DNA of 64,000 bases from Bacteroidota bacterium (GTDB lineage: Bacteria; Bacteroidota; Bacteroidia; UBA4408). The stretch is from positions 62,001 to 126,000 of the forward strand of contig JADKHO010000002.1 in assembly GCA_016721765.1 (NCBI GenBank). The letters are read 5' to 3'. Shown here piece after piece: positions 8,873 through 17,518 of the stretch. Under the pieces are notes generated by a model. The model was given only the letters and a program-made list of their open reading frames with translations. It searched no databases and was not told the DNA's origin. A program made the position numbers and the translations under genes. How positions within the stretch are numbered: the stretch's first letter is position 1; each line of letters opens with the position of its first letter.

Positions 8873-9868
8873 TTATTGTTCGTTTGATATATTAAAAGTT
8901 GGCCCAAAAACATGTTTCCATTCTTCAATGGTTTCTCCTTCGCCCGGTTTTGCTTGAGCTATAAAAAGCGAATCAAAAGCGTCTTTGGCCTCACTGATTA
9001 CTTCTTTCCAAACTGTTTTGTCCAATTTTTTTGCAGCATTGTTTTCGTTGTTCGTTGGGTCTGCTGCATAAATTGGTGTGTCAAAGCTTGCAGGAACTGA
9101 ATTAATTGCATTTTTGAATTTGAGTACTGGAAAGTTTGGGTCGCTAACGAAGCGAAAAAATCTGATAATGCCTGCTTCAATTTCGCTTTCAACTTTCTCT
9201 TCAATTTCAAGATGGGAAACTATCAACTCAATTACAAAGGACGAAAGCCCTGACTCATCATCAATTGGTTTTAGCTCCTTGTAATTTTTCCACCATTTTA
9301 TTGCTCTTACTATGGAAGTGTAAGAAGCGTTCTTTACTTTTCTCTCTTGGGAGAATTCCAACTGTTTGGTTACACTGGTAACATATCGTTTACCGCCACC
9401 ACCTCGCTGGGGTTGCCAAACATATTCCTTTGGTGTTGTCATTGGTACTACTGGAACAATATCCAATTCAAGTCCCGTTCCGGTAAATTTTATTTTGATT
9501 GATTTAGTATTGCCCTCGGCATCCACATCTCTTTTGATGTCCTTAGTCGGGTAGATTTCTTCAAGATATTGTACAACAAAGTCGTGAAGCTTTTTCAAAT
9601 CGTCTTTCAAACTTTCGTCACCTTCAACATAAAGAACCAAGTCAACATCAATAGGGTGTTCTCCTGTCGGTTTTAGGATGGTTCCTTTCTTCCATGAACC
9701 CGCAAGAATGAATTTGGTTACTTTCATTCCTGTTCGCTTGTCTTCTTTTATTTTGGTTTCTAACTTACTCCTTAGGTTGTTAATCTGGTCTCGGTATTTC
9801 GGCATGTCCTCTTGCTTGAGTTTTATTCTGCCGATAAAGTTTTGTAATTGAGTATTAGTTAATCTCAT
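8873..9868 (-). CDS. cdnC: CD-NTase, CdnC-like cyclic oligonucleotide synthase
   Basis: Counted from the chosen ATG at 9868 (331 residues), the protein has the nucleotidyltransferase signature GSWKKGT (57-63), the metal-binding pair in PIDVDLVLY (D74, D76), and the third acidic residue in LELDIVPVV (D136). The C-terminal WKHVFGPTF resembles the WQKVFG end of E. coli CdnC. It should make a cyclic di- or trinucleotide that switches on the NUDIX membrane effector. The product cannot be read from the sequence; E. coli CdnC makes cyclic tri-AMP. A TTG at 9898 would add ten residues, but the ATG fits the family better. First gene of the operon; its promoter lies in the 139 bp shared with the divergent gene at 10008. 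Confidence 0.93.
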   Translation of the reverse strand: MRLTNTQLQNFIGRIKLKQEDMPKYRDQINNLRSKLETKIKEDKRTGMKVTKFILAGSWKKGTILKPTGEHPIDVDLVLYVEGDESLKDDLKKLHDFVVQYLEEIYPTKDIKRDVDAEGNTKSIKIKFTGTGLELDIVPVVPMTTPKEYVWQPQRGGGGKRYVTSVTKQLEFSQERKVKNASYTSIVRAIKWWKNYKELKPIDDESGLSSFVIELIVSHLEIEEKVESEIEAGIIRFFRFVSDPNFPVLKFKNAINSVPASFDTPIYAADPTNNENNAAKKLDKTVWKEVISEAKDAFDSLFIAQAKPGEGETIEEWKHVFGPTFNISNEQ

Positions 9869-10007
9869 ACTGTTATATTTTATCTTTGCTTGATTCAATT
9901 TTCTAACCAGTCTTTAAAAAAAGTAATTTTGTCATTAGGATATTAATTGGTACTATCAAACTGACAAGATGACTCTGATTTAAAGAGAATTACATCTTTA
10001 TATTGAA

Positions 10008-11210
10008 ATGGATATGGCAGATAAAACAATAAAGGGGCTTGAGTGGGCTACAAAGCTAAATTCAATGGATAGTAGCTTGGCATTTGCTTCAAAAATTGGC
10101 ATTCCTTCAAGTATGGATAATATTAGTAAATATGCTGGGCGTATGGATAGGTTGATGACTATAGAAGAAAAATTAAACACAAGGTTTGGAACACTCATGG
10201 ATGTTTTTCAAAACAGTAAAGTATTGAAAGCTTCAGAAATTGGCACTAAGGGCTTGATGGGAGCGTTTCAAAAGCTTGCAATTCCCTCTGTTTACAGAGA
10301 TTCAATCGATTCAGGGCATGTCTCATTGGCTGAATTAGCAATGGGAGTGCAAGAACGGATGTTGGGTAATTCTAGTCTTTACCAAAAACAAATGCGAATC
10401 ACGGAGCAACTGGGTAAAGGATTTTATGCAGCCAATTTGTGGCAAACTCCTTCATGGGTAGACAAAATGAACGTACTCGATAAGGCAATTGAAAGAAGTA
10501 AGGTTAGATGGTTTGATGTTTATAGCTCTGCTGCACTTTCAGGCATTGAAGATATTGAAAACTCAAAAGGTTTCGAACCCAAAGATGTTGAGAGTAGCTT
10601 GGATGAAGTTTCTTCACTATTAGCTGAAAATGGAGAACTCAAGGATAAACTTGATAAGCTTTATAAATCGATTGGAAAAAACATAGCCAGAAATGGCAAA
10701 AAAAGAAAAAAGCCTAGCACTAAGGAACTTGTATCAATCCAAGAAAAGATTACAATTTTCATTCATCGAAATTTATTCAAGAATACACAATTGTCGCGGC
10801 AGAAAGTATATATATTAATTGGAGTTCTGTCTTTTCTTTTTACCGTCTTGATGGATATTTATTTGTCTGCGAATGGGAGTGCTCTATTCAACAGTCTTAT
10901 TGGAGATGATGCTAATATTAAAACTTCACAACAAATCAACAAAACAAATAATTTCTACTTCATAAACAGCCCAACAAAACTTGAAAATGATTTTGTAATC
11001 TGCAATGCCAACCTTTATCTTAGAAATACATTAAAATCAAAATGCCTGGGCAGAATAGAGCGCAACACAACGGTTTTAATTCTGAGTCAGAAAAGCAATT
11101 GGTGCTTTATTGAGGCTATTATTTGCAAATTGAATAAAAAAACAAAAGTAGAAGCTGACACTGTTGTTCGAGCGTGGATAGCGAAAAAGTACCTTGACAG
11201 TTTTCAATAA
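10008..11210 (+). CDS. Unknown helical protein with one transmembrane segment and C-terminal SH3-like domain
   Basis: A 400-residue protein. Residues 1-240 are predicted helical and carry a charged segment KKRKK at about 231-235. One membrane helix lies at about 268-287 (VYILIGVLSFLFTVLMDIYL). The last 75 residues fit a bacterial SH3 (SH3b) domain: ANLYLRNTLKSKCLGRIERN, then TTVLILSQKSNWCFIEA, then VRAWIAKKYLDSF. An SH3b domain beyond the membrane helix suggests sensing of the cell wall or periplasm, but topology is not certain. It is divergent from the CBASS operon and overlaps the HEPN-like gene downstream by 1 bp. I do not recognise the family. ATG 10014 is an alternative start. Confidence 0.8.
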   Translation: MDMADKTIKGLEWATKLNSMDSSLAFASKIGIPSSMDNISKYAGRMDRLMTIEEKLNTRFGTLMDVFQNSKVLKASEIGTKGLMGAFQKLAIPSVYRDSIDSGHVSLAELAMGVQERMLGNSSLYQKQMRITEQLGKGFYAANLWQTPSWVDKMNVLDKAIERSKVRWFDVYSSAALSGIEDIENSKGFEPKDVESSLDEVSSLLAENGELKDKLDKLYKSIGKNIARNGKKRKKPSTKELVSIQEKITIFIHRNLFKNTQLSRQKVYILIGVLSFLFTVLMDIYLSANGSALFNSLIGDDANIKTSQQINKTNNFYFINSPTKLENDFVICNANLYLRNTLKSKCLGRIERNTTVLILSQKSNWCFIEAIICKLNKKTKVEADTVVRAWIAKKYLDSFQ

Positions 11211-12040
11211 TGGAGGACTACTACAAAGGCTTGATTGACATGGCTCTTAAGGATGTCAAAGCATCCTATCTTCTTTATCAAAAAAGGCTTTACCCTCAAT
11301 CCTTTTTCTTCTTTCAGCAAGCTTCTGAAAAGGCCAACAAGGCTTATGCGCTCTTTATCGAACTTATTTCCGAAAAAGAATTAAAGGATAAAATTCAGCA
11401 TAATCAATTAAAGATTTTTCGCATGGCTACAATAAAGGAAGAATCTTTAGTTCGGGAAAAGGTGGATATTATGAACCTTAGGCCGGATATTAAAAATCAT
11501 CCATTTTTAAAGGATAAAAGTATTGATGAATATCACGAGTATATAAAAAAGGGAAAAGAGTTTCATGATCAAGTTAACGAAAAAAACTTGCTTAATCTTT
11601 CAAAATATGACCTTGAGTACTTGCTAGACGGTTTAGAGGAACTCTATTACTTTAAGCTGAGAAGGAGTGAACAGCAAAAGCAACGTGTCATTGGAGAGCT
11701 TCACAGCTTCATTGAATTTAGAAAGTTTGCTTTTGTCCCTGATGAGGAAACGGAAAGCTTAATCAAATTATTGCAAACAGAAGATCATTCGAAGGTGTAT
11801 GATCAGGCAGTTCAATCCGTTAAGTTTCTTATAAAATTTCAATTCATGGTTTGCACCTTTTATTTTTGCGCATTAACAACTCAAGCCCATGCTGTTCGTG
11901 CGAGATATCCAGAAGAACAATTTAATCCCATTACTTTCTATACCCGAAAAAATGCCTTAGTTGAGTATCAACCCGAATTTCTTTATTACTTGGAGAAGGC
12001 TCTACTCTTTTTCAAAAAATCCCTTAGAAGTGCAAGGTAG
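11210..12040 (+). CDS. HEPN-domain-like protein
   Basis: A 276-residue, mostly helical protein. The N-terminal segment (YYKGLIDMALKDVKASYLLY, then FFFQQASEKANKAYALF) is the typical first part of a HEPN domain, with its QQA-EKA-K pattern. Many HEPN proteins are RNases with an Rx4-6H motif in the last helix. No convincing Rx4-6H is visible here (RARYPEEQF lacks the histidine), so this may be a non-catalytic or diverged HEPN protein. The second half (residues about 170-276) is also helical and of unknown fold. The ATG overlaps the stop of the membrane SH3-like gene by 1 bp, so the two products are probably made together and may act as a pair. Confidence 0.78.
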   Translation: MEDYYKGLIDMALKDVKASYLLYQKRLYPQSFFFFQQASEKANKAYALFIELISEKELKDKIQHNQLKIFRMATIKEESLVREKVDIMNLRPDIKNHPFLKDKSIDEYHEYIKKGKEFHDQVNEKNLLNLSKYDLEYLLDGLEELYYFKLRRSEQQKQRVIGELHSFIEFRKFAFVPDEETESLIKLLQTEDHSKVYDQAVQSVKFLIKFQFMVCTFYFCALTTQAHAVRARYPEEQFNPITFYTRKNALVEYQPEFLYYLEKALLFFKKSLRSAR

Positions 12041-12124
12041 AATACTGAAAAACCCAATCTTAAATAAATAATACTCTCGTTACATTAGTGTGTTGAAATA
12101 AAATAAACTCGTTGCGCTAATTCT

Positions 12125-15100
12125 TTAAGCCGTATATTGCTTATAAACATCTCGTAAAAAGAGTTGCTGTTTAATAGCCATGTTATTGCAGAAAGCAATC
12201 GCGATTTCTTTTTGGTTGAATTTAAAAAGAAACTCAACCAGTTCCTTAATTTGATCTTGGTCAACTCCAATAATATAATCTTCAAATTTAATTTTCGGGA
12301 GAATTGCCCCAATTGACATTGCTGCTTCTAGTGGGTTTCCCTTGTCTTTCAAGAAAATAAGACCCTTTACCAATTCATGACTTGCAAAATTATAGTGAAT
12401 GAACTTACACGACTCCAATAGCAGTTCCGTATAAGTTTTATTTAGCTCCGGCACAAGTTCTACAAAGTGGATCAATTCGGCTATAATTCTTTGCTCTTCT
12501 TCTTTAGTTGTATTTGTGTATTTGTTTAAAATATACTTCCATAGCGCAAATAATATTTGGTCGAAATTTTTCCTTGATAATTCATCTAAGCTCTTGGGGT
12601 AATTATCTAGTTGTCCATAAAAGCTCACATAATCTGAAACTTGTTTTGTAGTAGCATTATTCAAAAACTTTACAGTTAGACTTGTATCCGATAAGTCTTC
12701 ATATCCCCATAGATAAAAGGATACTAAATGCCTTATTATACCCTGATTGTAGTACTCATTAATCCAGGATGTGTTTCCAATTGCCCTGTTATAATGAGGG
12801 TAAAACAAATCATATATCTCTTTATTAAATGGGGCGATTTCGAATAAATAGCCGTTAAAAAAAGGGAGCCAATGCTCCTCCTCAAAGCCACTGTGCTGAA
12901 TAACCTGGTCAGTGATCCAATCCTTGTCCAAGTAGTAGAACAAATTAAAATACATTCCCTCTAAAATATGCCCATCTATAATTCCTCTTTTTAACGTCAC
13001 TTCAAATAAATGTTTTATTTCTCCTTCCCATTTGTTGGCATCATTTTGCTTGAAAAGGTTTCTTGCTCTTCGAAGGGAATAATCAAGTAAGGCCCTTAGT
13101 ACTTTTCCGCTTGTTGAATTGAGAGAATAGGTTGGATAATCCAGCTCTTCTTGGCTATTATCCTTTGATTTCAAGTTTTCAGCGAGTATTTGAAGGATTT
13201 TCTTTGCAACTGGCAATAATTTCAGGTCAAATGCATTCTTGTCATTTTGCATTCCCTCGGTCAGTAAATTTGCAATAGAACCAACTACCCATTCTGAAGA
13301 TACATTCCAACCATCATTTGGTAGTAAGAGGTTTTCAGAGTAAAAATTATCACTTTTAATATAGGATAGACAATAATTAAGAATGCTTTCCCAATTAAAG
13401 CTCAATCCGTTCTTCCAAGCATTGCCAAAGGCTTTTAAAATGTGATAAGAATAGATATAATATACATCCTGAAAAATCTGTATTTCTTCAGCGAATTTTT
13501 GTGGTTCGATAGATATTGCTCTTTCTAATGTATCCGCCAACCCATCAATATTGGGTTCTTCCCATCGATCCTTTGGTTTAAATGAAGTTAGGAAATCGAA
13601 GACTTCCTGATTAGTCTTTTTAAGTAAGTTATCTAATGTTAAAGGGGATATAGAGCCACTTCGAACCTTTATCTCATCTGAAACATCAAAATGCTCTTTT
13701 GTCACTTTTAGAAGCTGAGATAATAGTTCATATTTTTCCCTAAATGGTTCCACATTTTTTAGCGCAGAATACCATCCTAGCTGCCAATATTCTAAATGCT
13801 TTTCATCATTCTCCTGAACCTCTTCTTGCTCTCCTTGTCCTATAATTTTTTCCAATATCTCCTTTTCATTGGAAGTGAAGGCAAGCTGATTTTTATCAAG
13901 CAATTCAAATAACTCTTTTCTAAATCTGTATTTTGAGAAAATGTGCGCAGAATCAGAGTCTCCAATTATTTCCCAAAACAATGATTTTGTTTCATGCCAG
14001 TTTTGTCCAATAATATACAAAACGATTCTCGTGAATAGCGGCATTCGATAACTAGTACTCTTGCAAAGCACACGCAAAAAGGCTGAGACATTATCAGGGT
14101 CTTGCCTAACCTTTTCATTTAATATATCACGAAAAAGAAGAACAAAAACACTGAGGGTTTCCTCATCATTATAATGTCTTTTTCCAAGCTTACTTATAGC
14201 GGTTACTTGCCCAAATGAAAAAATTCGATCATTATTCAGAGAAAAAATTACTCTCGAAAATGCATCAAAAATACCCTCGGTTGGTGTGTAATTAATGCCT
14301 TGATCCTTCAGGGCATCAACAAATCGTAGTTTTAATTCCCTTTCATCTAATTCTTCGAAATTAGAAATTTCTGACTTTGAAAATGAACTTTCGGCCCCCT
14401 TTGAGTTGGATAAAATCAAAAGATTTTTATCCTCAATAAAAACCTTTACATCATAAATACCTTTTTCGTCATTTACCTTTGCCGAAATACCCTCTGGGTA
14501 GTCAAATAATAGTTTTTTTATTGAATCTGCTAAATTTAAAATTAGATCATTAGAGCAACTCTTCACCAGCTTTGGTATTAAATTTTGCCTAGTAAAGACA
14601 TCATTAAAATAATAAAGCTTCACCTTTGATTTGTATCGATGTTCTTTTTTTTCAACTAGTCCTTTATTATAGACTTTCGGCCTTTCTAACTGAAATAAGA
14701 AATGTAAGATGAACTCAGCTTTTAGTGCATCGTCCTTACTTGGGTTATCATTTAAAAACTTGGGAAGTAACCTAGTACACAATTCTGAACTTTGCAAAAC
14801 CGATTCAAACTTTCCTGAAAACCAAACAGGAAGATATTTCAGCACATCTATTTTAACAGTCTCATTGGGAAGATTAATTAAAATTTTTATGAACAAATAC
14901 CAAGTTCTATAATTATCTTTAGGGTGCTCTGAAACATTCTTTATGATGGAAATTACTTCATCAATCAATTCTAATCTCTCACCATTCTTTATTTTGATTG
15001 AAAGTTTTTCTAAATAAGTAATTGATTCCCAATAGGGCGTTTGAATTCCTTGCCCGGTATCAATCGAATCTGGGTTTTTTTCAGGGTTAAAATAACCCTC

Positions 15101-15127
15101 CTCTTTAAGAAAATTAAACCATCCCAT
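12125..15127 (-). CDS. 1000-residue helical-repeat protein of a putative defence operon
   Basis: A very large, almost entirely alpha-helical protein with no membrane segment and no recognisable catalytic motif. The N-terminus (WFNFLKEEGYF, NPEKNP, TPYWESITYLEKL) is a distinctive block that I associate with large uncharacterised helical proteins in conflict contexts, but I cannot name the family. Residues about 215-265 contain a small beta-rich interval (YDVKVFIEDKNLLILS) inserted among helices. The rest is compatible with HEAT/ARM-like solenoid repeats. The gene overlaps the PIN-like gene upstream by 14 bp and is the last gene of the JAB-PIN-helical unit. It is most likely the sensor or scaffold of that unit. 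Confidence 0.85.
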   Translation of the reverse strand: MGWFNFLKEEGYFNPEKNPDSIDTGQGIQTPYWESITYLEKLSIKIKNGERLELIDEVISIIKNVSEHPKDNYRTWYLFIKILINLPNETVKIDVLKYLPVWFSGKFESVLQSSELCTRLLPKFLNDNPSKDDALKAEFILHFLFQLERPKVYNKGLVEKKEHRYKSKVKLYYFNDVFTRQNLIPKLVKSCSNDLILNLADSIKKLLFDYPEGISAKVNDEKGIYDVKVFIEDKNLLILSNSKGAESSFSKSEISNFEELDERELKLRFVDALKDQGINYTPTEGIFDAFSRVIFSLNNDRIFSFGQVTAISKLGKRHYNDEETLSVFVLLFRDILNEKVRQDPDNVSAFLRVLCKSTSYRMPLFTRIVLYIIGQNWHETKSLFWEIIGDSDSAHIFSKYRFRKELFELLDKNQLAFTSNEKEILEKIIGQGEQEEVQENDEKHLEYWQLGWYSALKNVEPFREKYELLSQLLKVTKEHFDVSDEIKVRSGSISPLTLDNLLKKTNQEVFDFLTSFKPKDRWEEPNIDGLADTLERAISIEPQKFAEEIQIFQDVYYIYSYHILKAFGNAWKNGLSFNWESILNYCLSYIKSDNFYSENLLLPNDGWNVSSEWVVGSIANLLTEGMQNDKNAFDLKLLPVAKKILQILAENLKSKDNSQEELDYPTYSLNSTSGKVLRALLDYSLRRARNLFKQNDANKWEGEIKHLFEVTLKRGIIDGHILEGMYFNLFYYLDKDWITDQVIQHSGFEEEHWLPFFNGYLFEIAPFNKEIYDLFYPHYNRAIGNTSWINEYYNQGIIRHLVSFYLWGYEDLSDTSLTVKFLNNATTKQVSDYVSFYGQLDNYPKSLDELSRKNFDQILFALWKYILNKYTNTTKEEEQRIIAELIHFVELVPELNKTYTELLLESCKFIHYNFASHELVKGLIFLKDKGNPLEAAMSIGAILPKIKFEDYIIGVDQDQIKELVEFLFKFNQKEIAIAFCNNMAIKQQLFLRDVYKQYTA

Positions 15128-16019
15128 TATTTCCTACGTTTTGTAAAAAATACTGATTATAGCTTTGATGCTTTTGAATAAGCATTTTAAGAATGTTGCG
15201 TTCAAATAGTGTCGGAGCTTGTTTGGAAATAATAATATCAATGTGCTTTATATTCTCAAGAAAATCCGTATCAGGACTCTCAATATTTTCAAAAACAGGG
15301 GTCTTCATTTCCTCTAATAATTCGACTTCTTTCAATCTTTTTCTTTCTTTCAGAAAATCTTGAAAGTTATCTAGAGAGGGTCTTAATAGAAACATAAGCT
15401 TACCTGCAAAAGGCTCTTCATCACAAAAAACATATTGAAGATTTACACCTTTAAAAACACCTTCCAATTGTGGGTGAAGCTCATGCTTACGTTGCTTTTC
15501 CGCACTAAAGTCTGAATAATTTATAGTTGAAAAATAGCACTCCGTATATCCCTTTGCTTTTAGGTAATGGCTGAGAGTAATAATATTTACAGTATCTCGA
15601 AAACTATCTTCCGTGTGATTCGGAGCCAAGCAGTCGAAATTTCTTTTGATTGCATCATTATAAATATCATGATTTTCATATGCTATTTCGGAATGAGTTT
15701 TAAATATAGCATCTACCCTTTCTATTCTTTTTGTAATAATTTCCTCAACAACATCTGGTTGATATGCAGAAACAATATCGGAGATTCCTCTAAAAGAACT
15801 AATTACATTTTGGTTTAATGATTTTATGTGCTTTATGATTTCGACTGTTTTTTTTACTTTATTTCTATCCCACTCACGAATTATATTTTCGGGGACAATG
15901 TGCGTTAAGTGTTTGCCTTCGATCCAATAACAAATTTCCTCAAAGACATTGTTGTCATTATGAAGATCTATTTTTATCAGGCCCAACCAAACACAAGTAT
16001 CGAGTGTGATATATTTCAT
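15114..16019 (-). CDS. PIN-like nuclease (DUF4935-like)
   Basis: A 301-residue protein with the PIN-fold layout. The first strand YITLDTCVWLGLI gives D7. IVPENIIREWDRNK gives E44 or E49. DSFRDTVNIITLSHYLK gives D142. The late strand CYFSTINYSDFS gives D170. Four spaced acidic residues of this kind form the metal site of PIN RNases. It is longer than VapC toxins (about 130 residues) because of a helical insertion and a charged C-terminal extension (residues about 215-301). No antitoxin gene lies beside it. It starts 33 bp after the JAB gene and overlaps the 1000-residue helical protein by 14 bp. A probable RNase or DNase effector; the exact family is less sure than the fold. Confidence 0.8.
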   Translation of the reverse strand: MKYITLDTCVWLGLIKIDLHNDNNVFEEICYWIEGKHLTHIVPENIIREWDRNKVKKTVEIIKHIKSLNQNVISSFRGISDIVSAYQPDVVEEIITKRIERVDAIFKTHSEIAYENHDIYNDAIKRNFDCLAPNHTEDSFRDTVNIITLSHYLKAKGYTECYFSTINYSDFSAEKQRKHELHPQLEGVFKGVNLQYVFCDEEPFAGKLMFLLRPSLDNFQDFLKERKRLKEVELLEEMKTPVFENIESPDTDFLENIKHIDIIISKQAPTLFERNILKMLIQKHQSYNQYFLQNVGNNGMV

Positions 16020-16052
16020 TTATTTGAAAATGGGTATAGCCTGGATTTGAAC

Positions 16053-16928
16053 TTAATCATTTTGGTTAGGGATGCAAATATTTGCCGCCCCAAAAGAAAG
16101 CTTACTAAAGTAATTTGTATTGCTGGATTCTGTATTTGTAAGAAAAAAAGGAGCTGAAGCACTTAAAACTAAAAGCGCCGGAAAAGCAATTTTAGGGTAT
16201 TTTATAACGGCGATTGCAGTCAATACACCCGCAACAACTAAAACAAATTTTTGGTTTTCTGAAAACTTTGATGATGATATAGACTCAAAAACACGGTTCA
16301 TGTTTTCCTGAATTTTGGCTCTCTTACTTTCTTCAAACTCAACAGGTGCAATAGAGCCGTCATATAAACCAATAAAAATATTATTTTTAAAATCACCATT
16401 ACCCACAATTAATGCTCTTGGCATTAATATATTTTTACCTTCAAACAAATAAGAGTCTTGGGATTCCTTTTGGTCTTGAATTGATGTTTCGGTATGCAAT
16501 AACTGCATCATAATATCCTCAATAGAACCATTTCCCTTTGTAGGATGTGAGTGAAATTTTAACGGCAAATTGTTGGAGGCGAATATTTTTTTTAATTCTT
16601 CAAAATATTCCTTCGCATCTGGAATGTAGGCATTTTTCTTTGTTAATATTCTTCCGTCTTCATCTCTATGTTCCTTATCCTCAATGGCATTTCTCAAGTA
16701 CTTCACATGACGGATTAAATATACCTTCTCATTCCCAATCACTTTTGGCTCTGCCCAGAATATTCCACCAATTTCTTCCTCTGCGAGATAATGATTAATT
16801 AAGTTCTTAACTATAGATTCTTCGTAAACAAATCTGCAAGGCGTTGTTAAAAAATATGTTTCCGTTCCTTTATGTTTTTTTGTTTGAAGAAAATCGTCAT
16901 CGAAAAGTTGCTGTATAAAATTTTTCAT
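16053..16928 (-). CDS. Membrane-anchored JAB/MPN-like metallopeptidase
   Basis: A 291-residue protein. Residues about 30-195 carry a JAB/MPN signature: an acidic residue in EEEIGGIFWAE (E51/E52) and the zinc motif HSHPTKGNGSIED (H126, H128, S135, D138). The spacing between the second histidine and the serine is one residue shorter than the usual H-x-H-x7-S-x2-D. Two hydrophobic segments follow (about 228-244 and 248-263), placing the peptidase on the membrane. JAB peptidases usually cut isopeptide or peptide bonds of ubiquitin-like proteins, but no E1, E2 or ubiquitin-like gene is nearby. First gene of the JAB-PIN-helical unit, with a promoter-like sequence just upstream. Confidence 0.8.
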   Translation of the reverse strand: MKNFIQQLFDDDFLQTKKHKGTETYFLTTPCRFVYEESIVKNLINHYLAEEEIGGIFWAEPKVIGNEKVYLIRHVKYLRNAIEDKEHRDEDGRILTKKNAYIPDAKEYFEELKKIFASNNLPLKFHSHPTKGNGSIEDIMMQLLHTETSIQDQKESQDSYLFEGKNILMPRALIVGNGDFKNNIFIGLYDGSIAPVEFEESKRAKIQENMNRVFESISSSKFSENQKFVLVVAGVLTAIAVIKYPKIAFPALLVLSASAPFFLTNTESSNTNYFSKLSFGAANICIPNQND

Positions 16929-16948
16929 CTGTGTTGCTTTTGATTTTA

Positions 16949-16976
16949 CAAAGATAGATGGTATGTACGTTCCAAA
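16949..16976 (-). promoter_or_regulatory. Candidate promoter of the JAB-PIN-helical operon
   Basis: On the minus strand, TATCTTTG (16949-16956) matches the Bacteroidota -7 element TAnnTTTG, with TTTG (16973-16976) 16 bp upstream as a -33 element. The usual spacing is slightly longer. The -7 box lies 20 bp before the ATG at 16928. Confidence 0.45.
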
Positions 16977-17518
16977 ATTATTTTTTTAGTTTACATTTTT
17001 TTTATACCACTTACTTTGATTTTAAAAGACGGCATCTCATTGATAATGATAAATTAAGAGAATTTGAACATTTCTGTTTTATCTCAATTTGTGCTTTTAA
17101 AACTACAGATTTAATGTAATTCTAAAAAGTTATTTTCTTATTTTTCAAAGTCAACAAATAGATGGCTTTTTGTAAAAATATAATAATGACTCAGAATAAT
17201 ATCGTTTTTTTGAAACAATATTTATACTTGACGCATGAATTAAATAGGCAAAACAACTTGGTAATTTAAAGGCCTGTATATTTTACATTATATTTTCAAA
17301 TATGAACGTAAATCAGCAATTACCCATATATCTTCTATAAAATGGTTCAATATTTCGTCAACAGAGCCCACACAAAGAAACGGGAATGAGAGCATTAACG
17401 ATTATTCCCGCTTTGCTTTTCTTCATTTTGTTTCTGTTTCTCGTTCTTTAGTGAACTGTGTTTCTTGTAAGCTACTTCAAATCAACCATTTTTGACTACT
17501 TTTGAATACATACCAAAA
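16977..17518. other. Intergenic region between the defence island and surface-protein genes
   Basis: AT-rich DNA with no long frame. It holds the first copy of the leader repeat (17313-17361). Right after it is a 22-codon frame beginning ATGAGAGCATTAACG at 17388 whose product is almost wholly hydrophobic (signal-peptide-like) and stops before the real gene. No integrase, tRNA or direct repeat marking an island border was found. Confidence 0.55.
17313..17361 (+). repeat. Leader repeat, copy 1
   Basis: One of three related stretches of about 48 bp with the pattern cagcaat-acc-atat-ctt-tat-aaaATGGTTCrATATTTC-TCa. This copy is about 160 bp before the YD-repeat T9SS gene and is followed by a short hydrophobic frame. 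Confidence 0.75.

Noticed and set aside
12085..12312. Minus-strand 75-codon frame near the end of the helical protein
   Set aside because: It overlaps the 3' end of the 1000-residue gene in another frame and lacks a start region or motif.
15114..16019. PIN protein as a VapC-type toxin
   Set aside because: It is twice the usual VapC length and has no antitoxin gene beside it.
16053..16928. JAB protein as CBASS Cap3
   Set aside because: No Cap2 (E1/E2) gene is present, the CBASS here is the HORMA/TRIP13 type, and the JAB gene belongs to a separate operon with PIN and helical genes.
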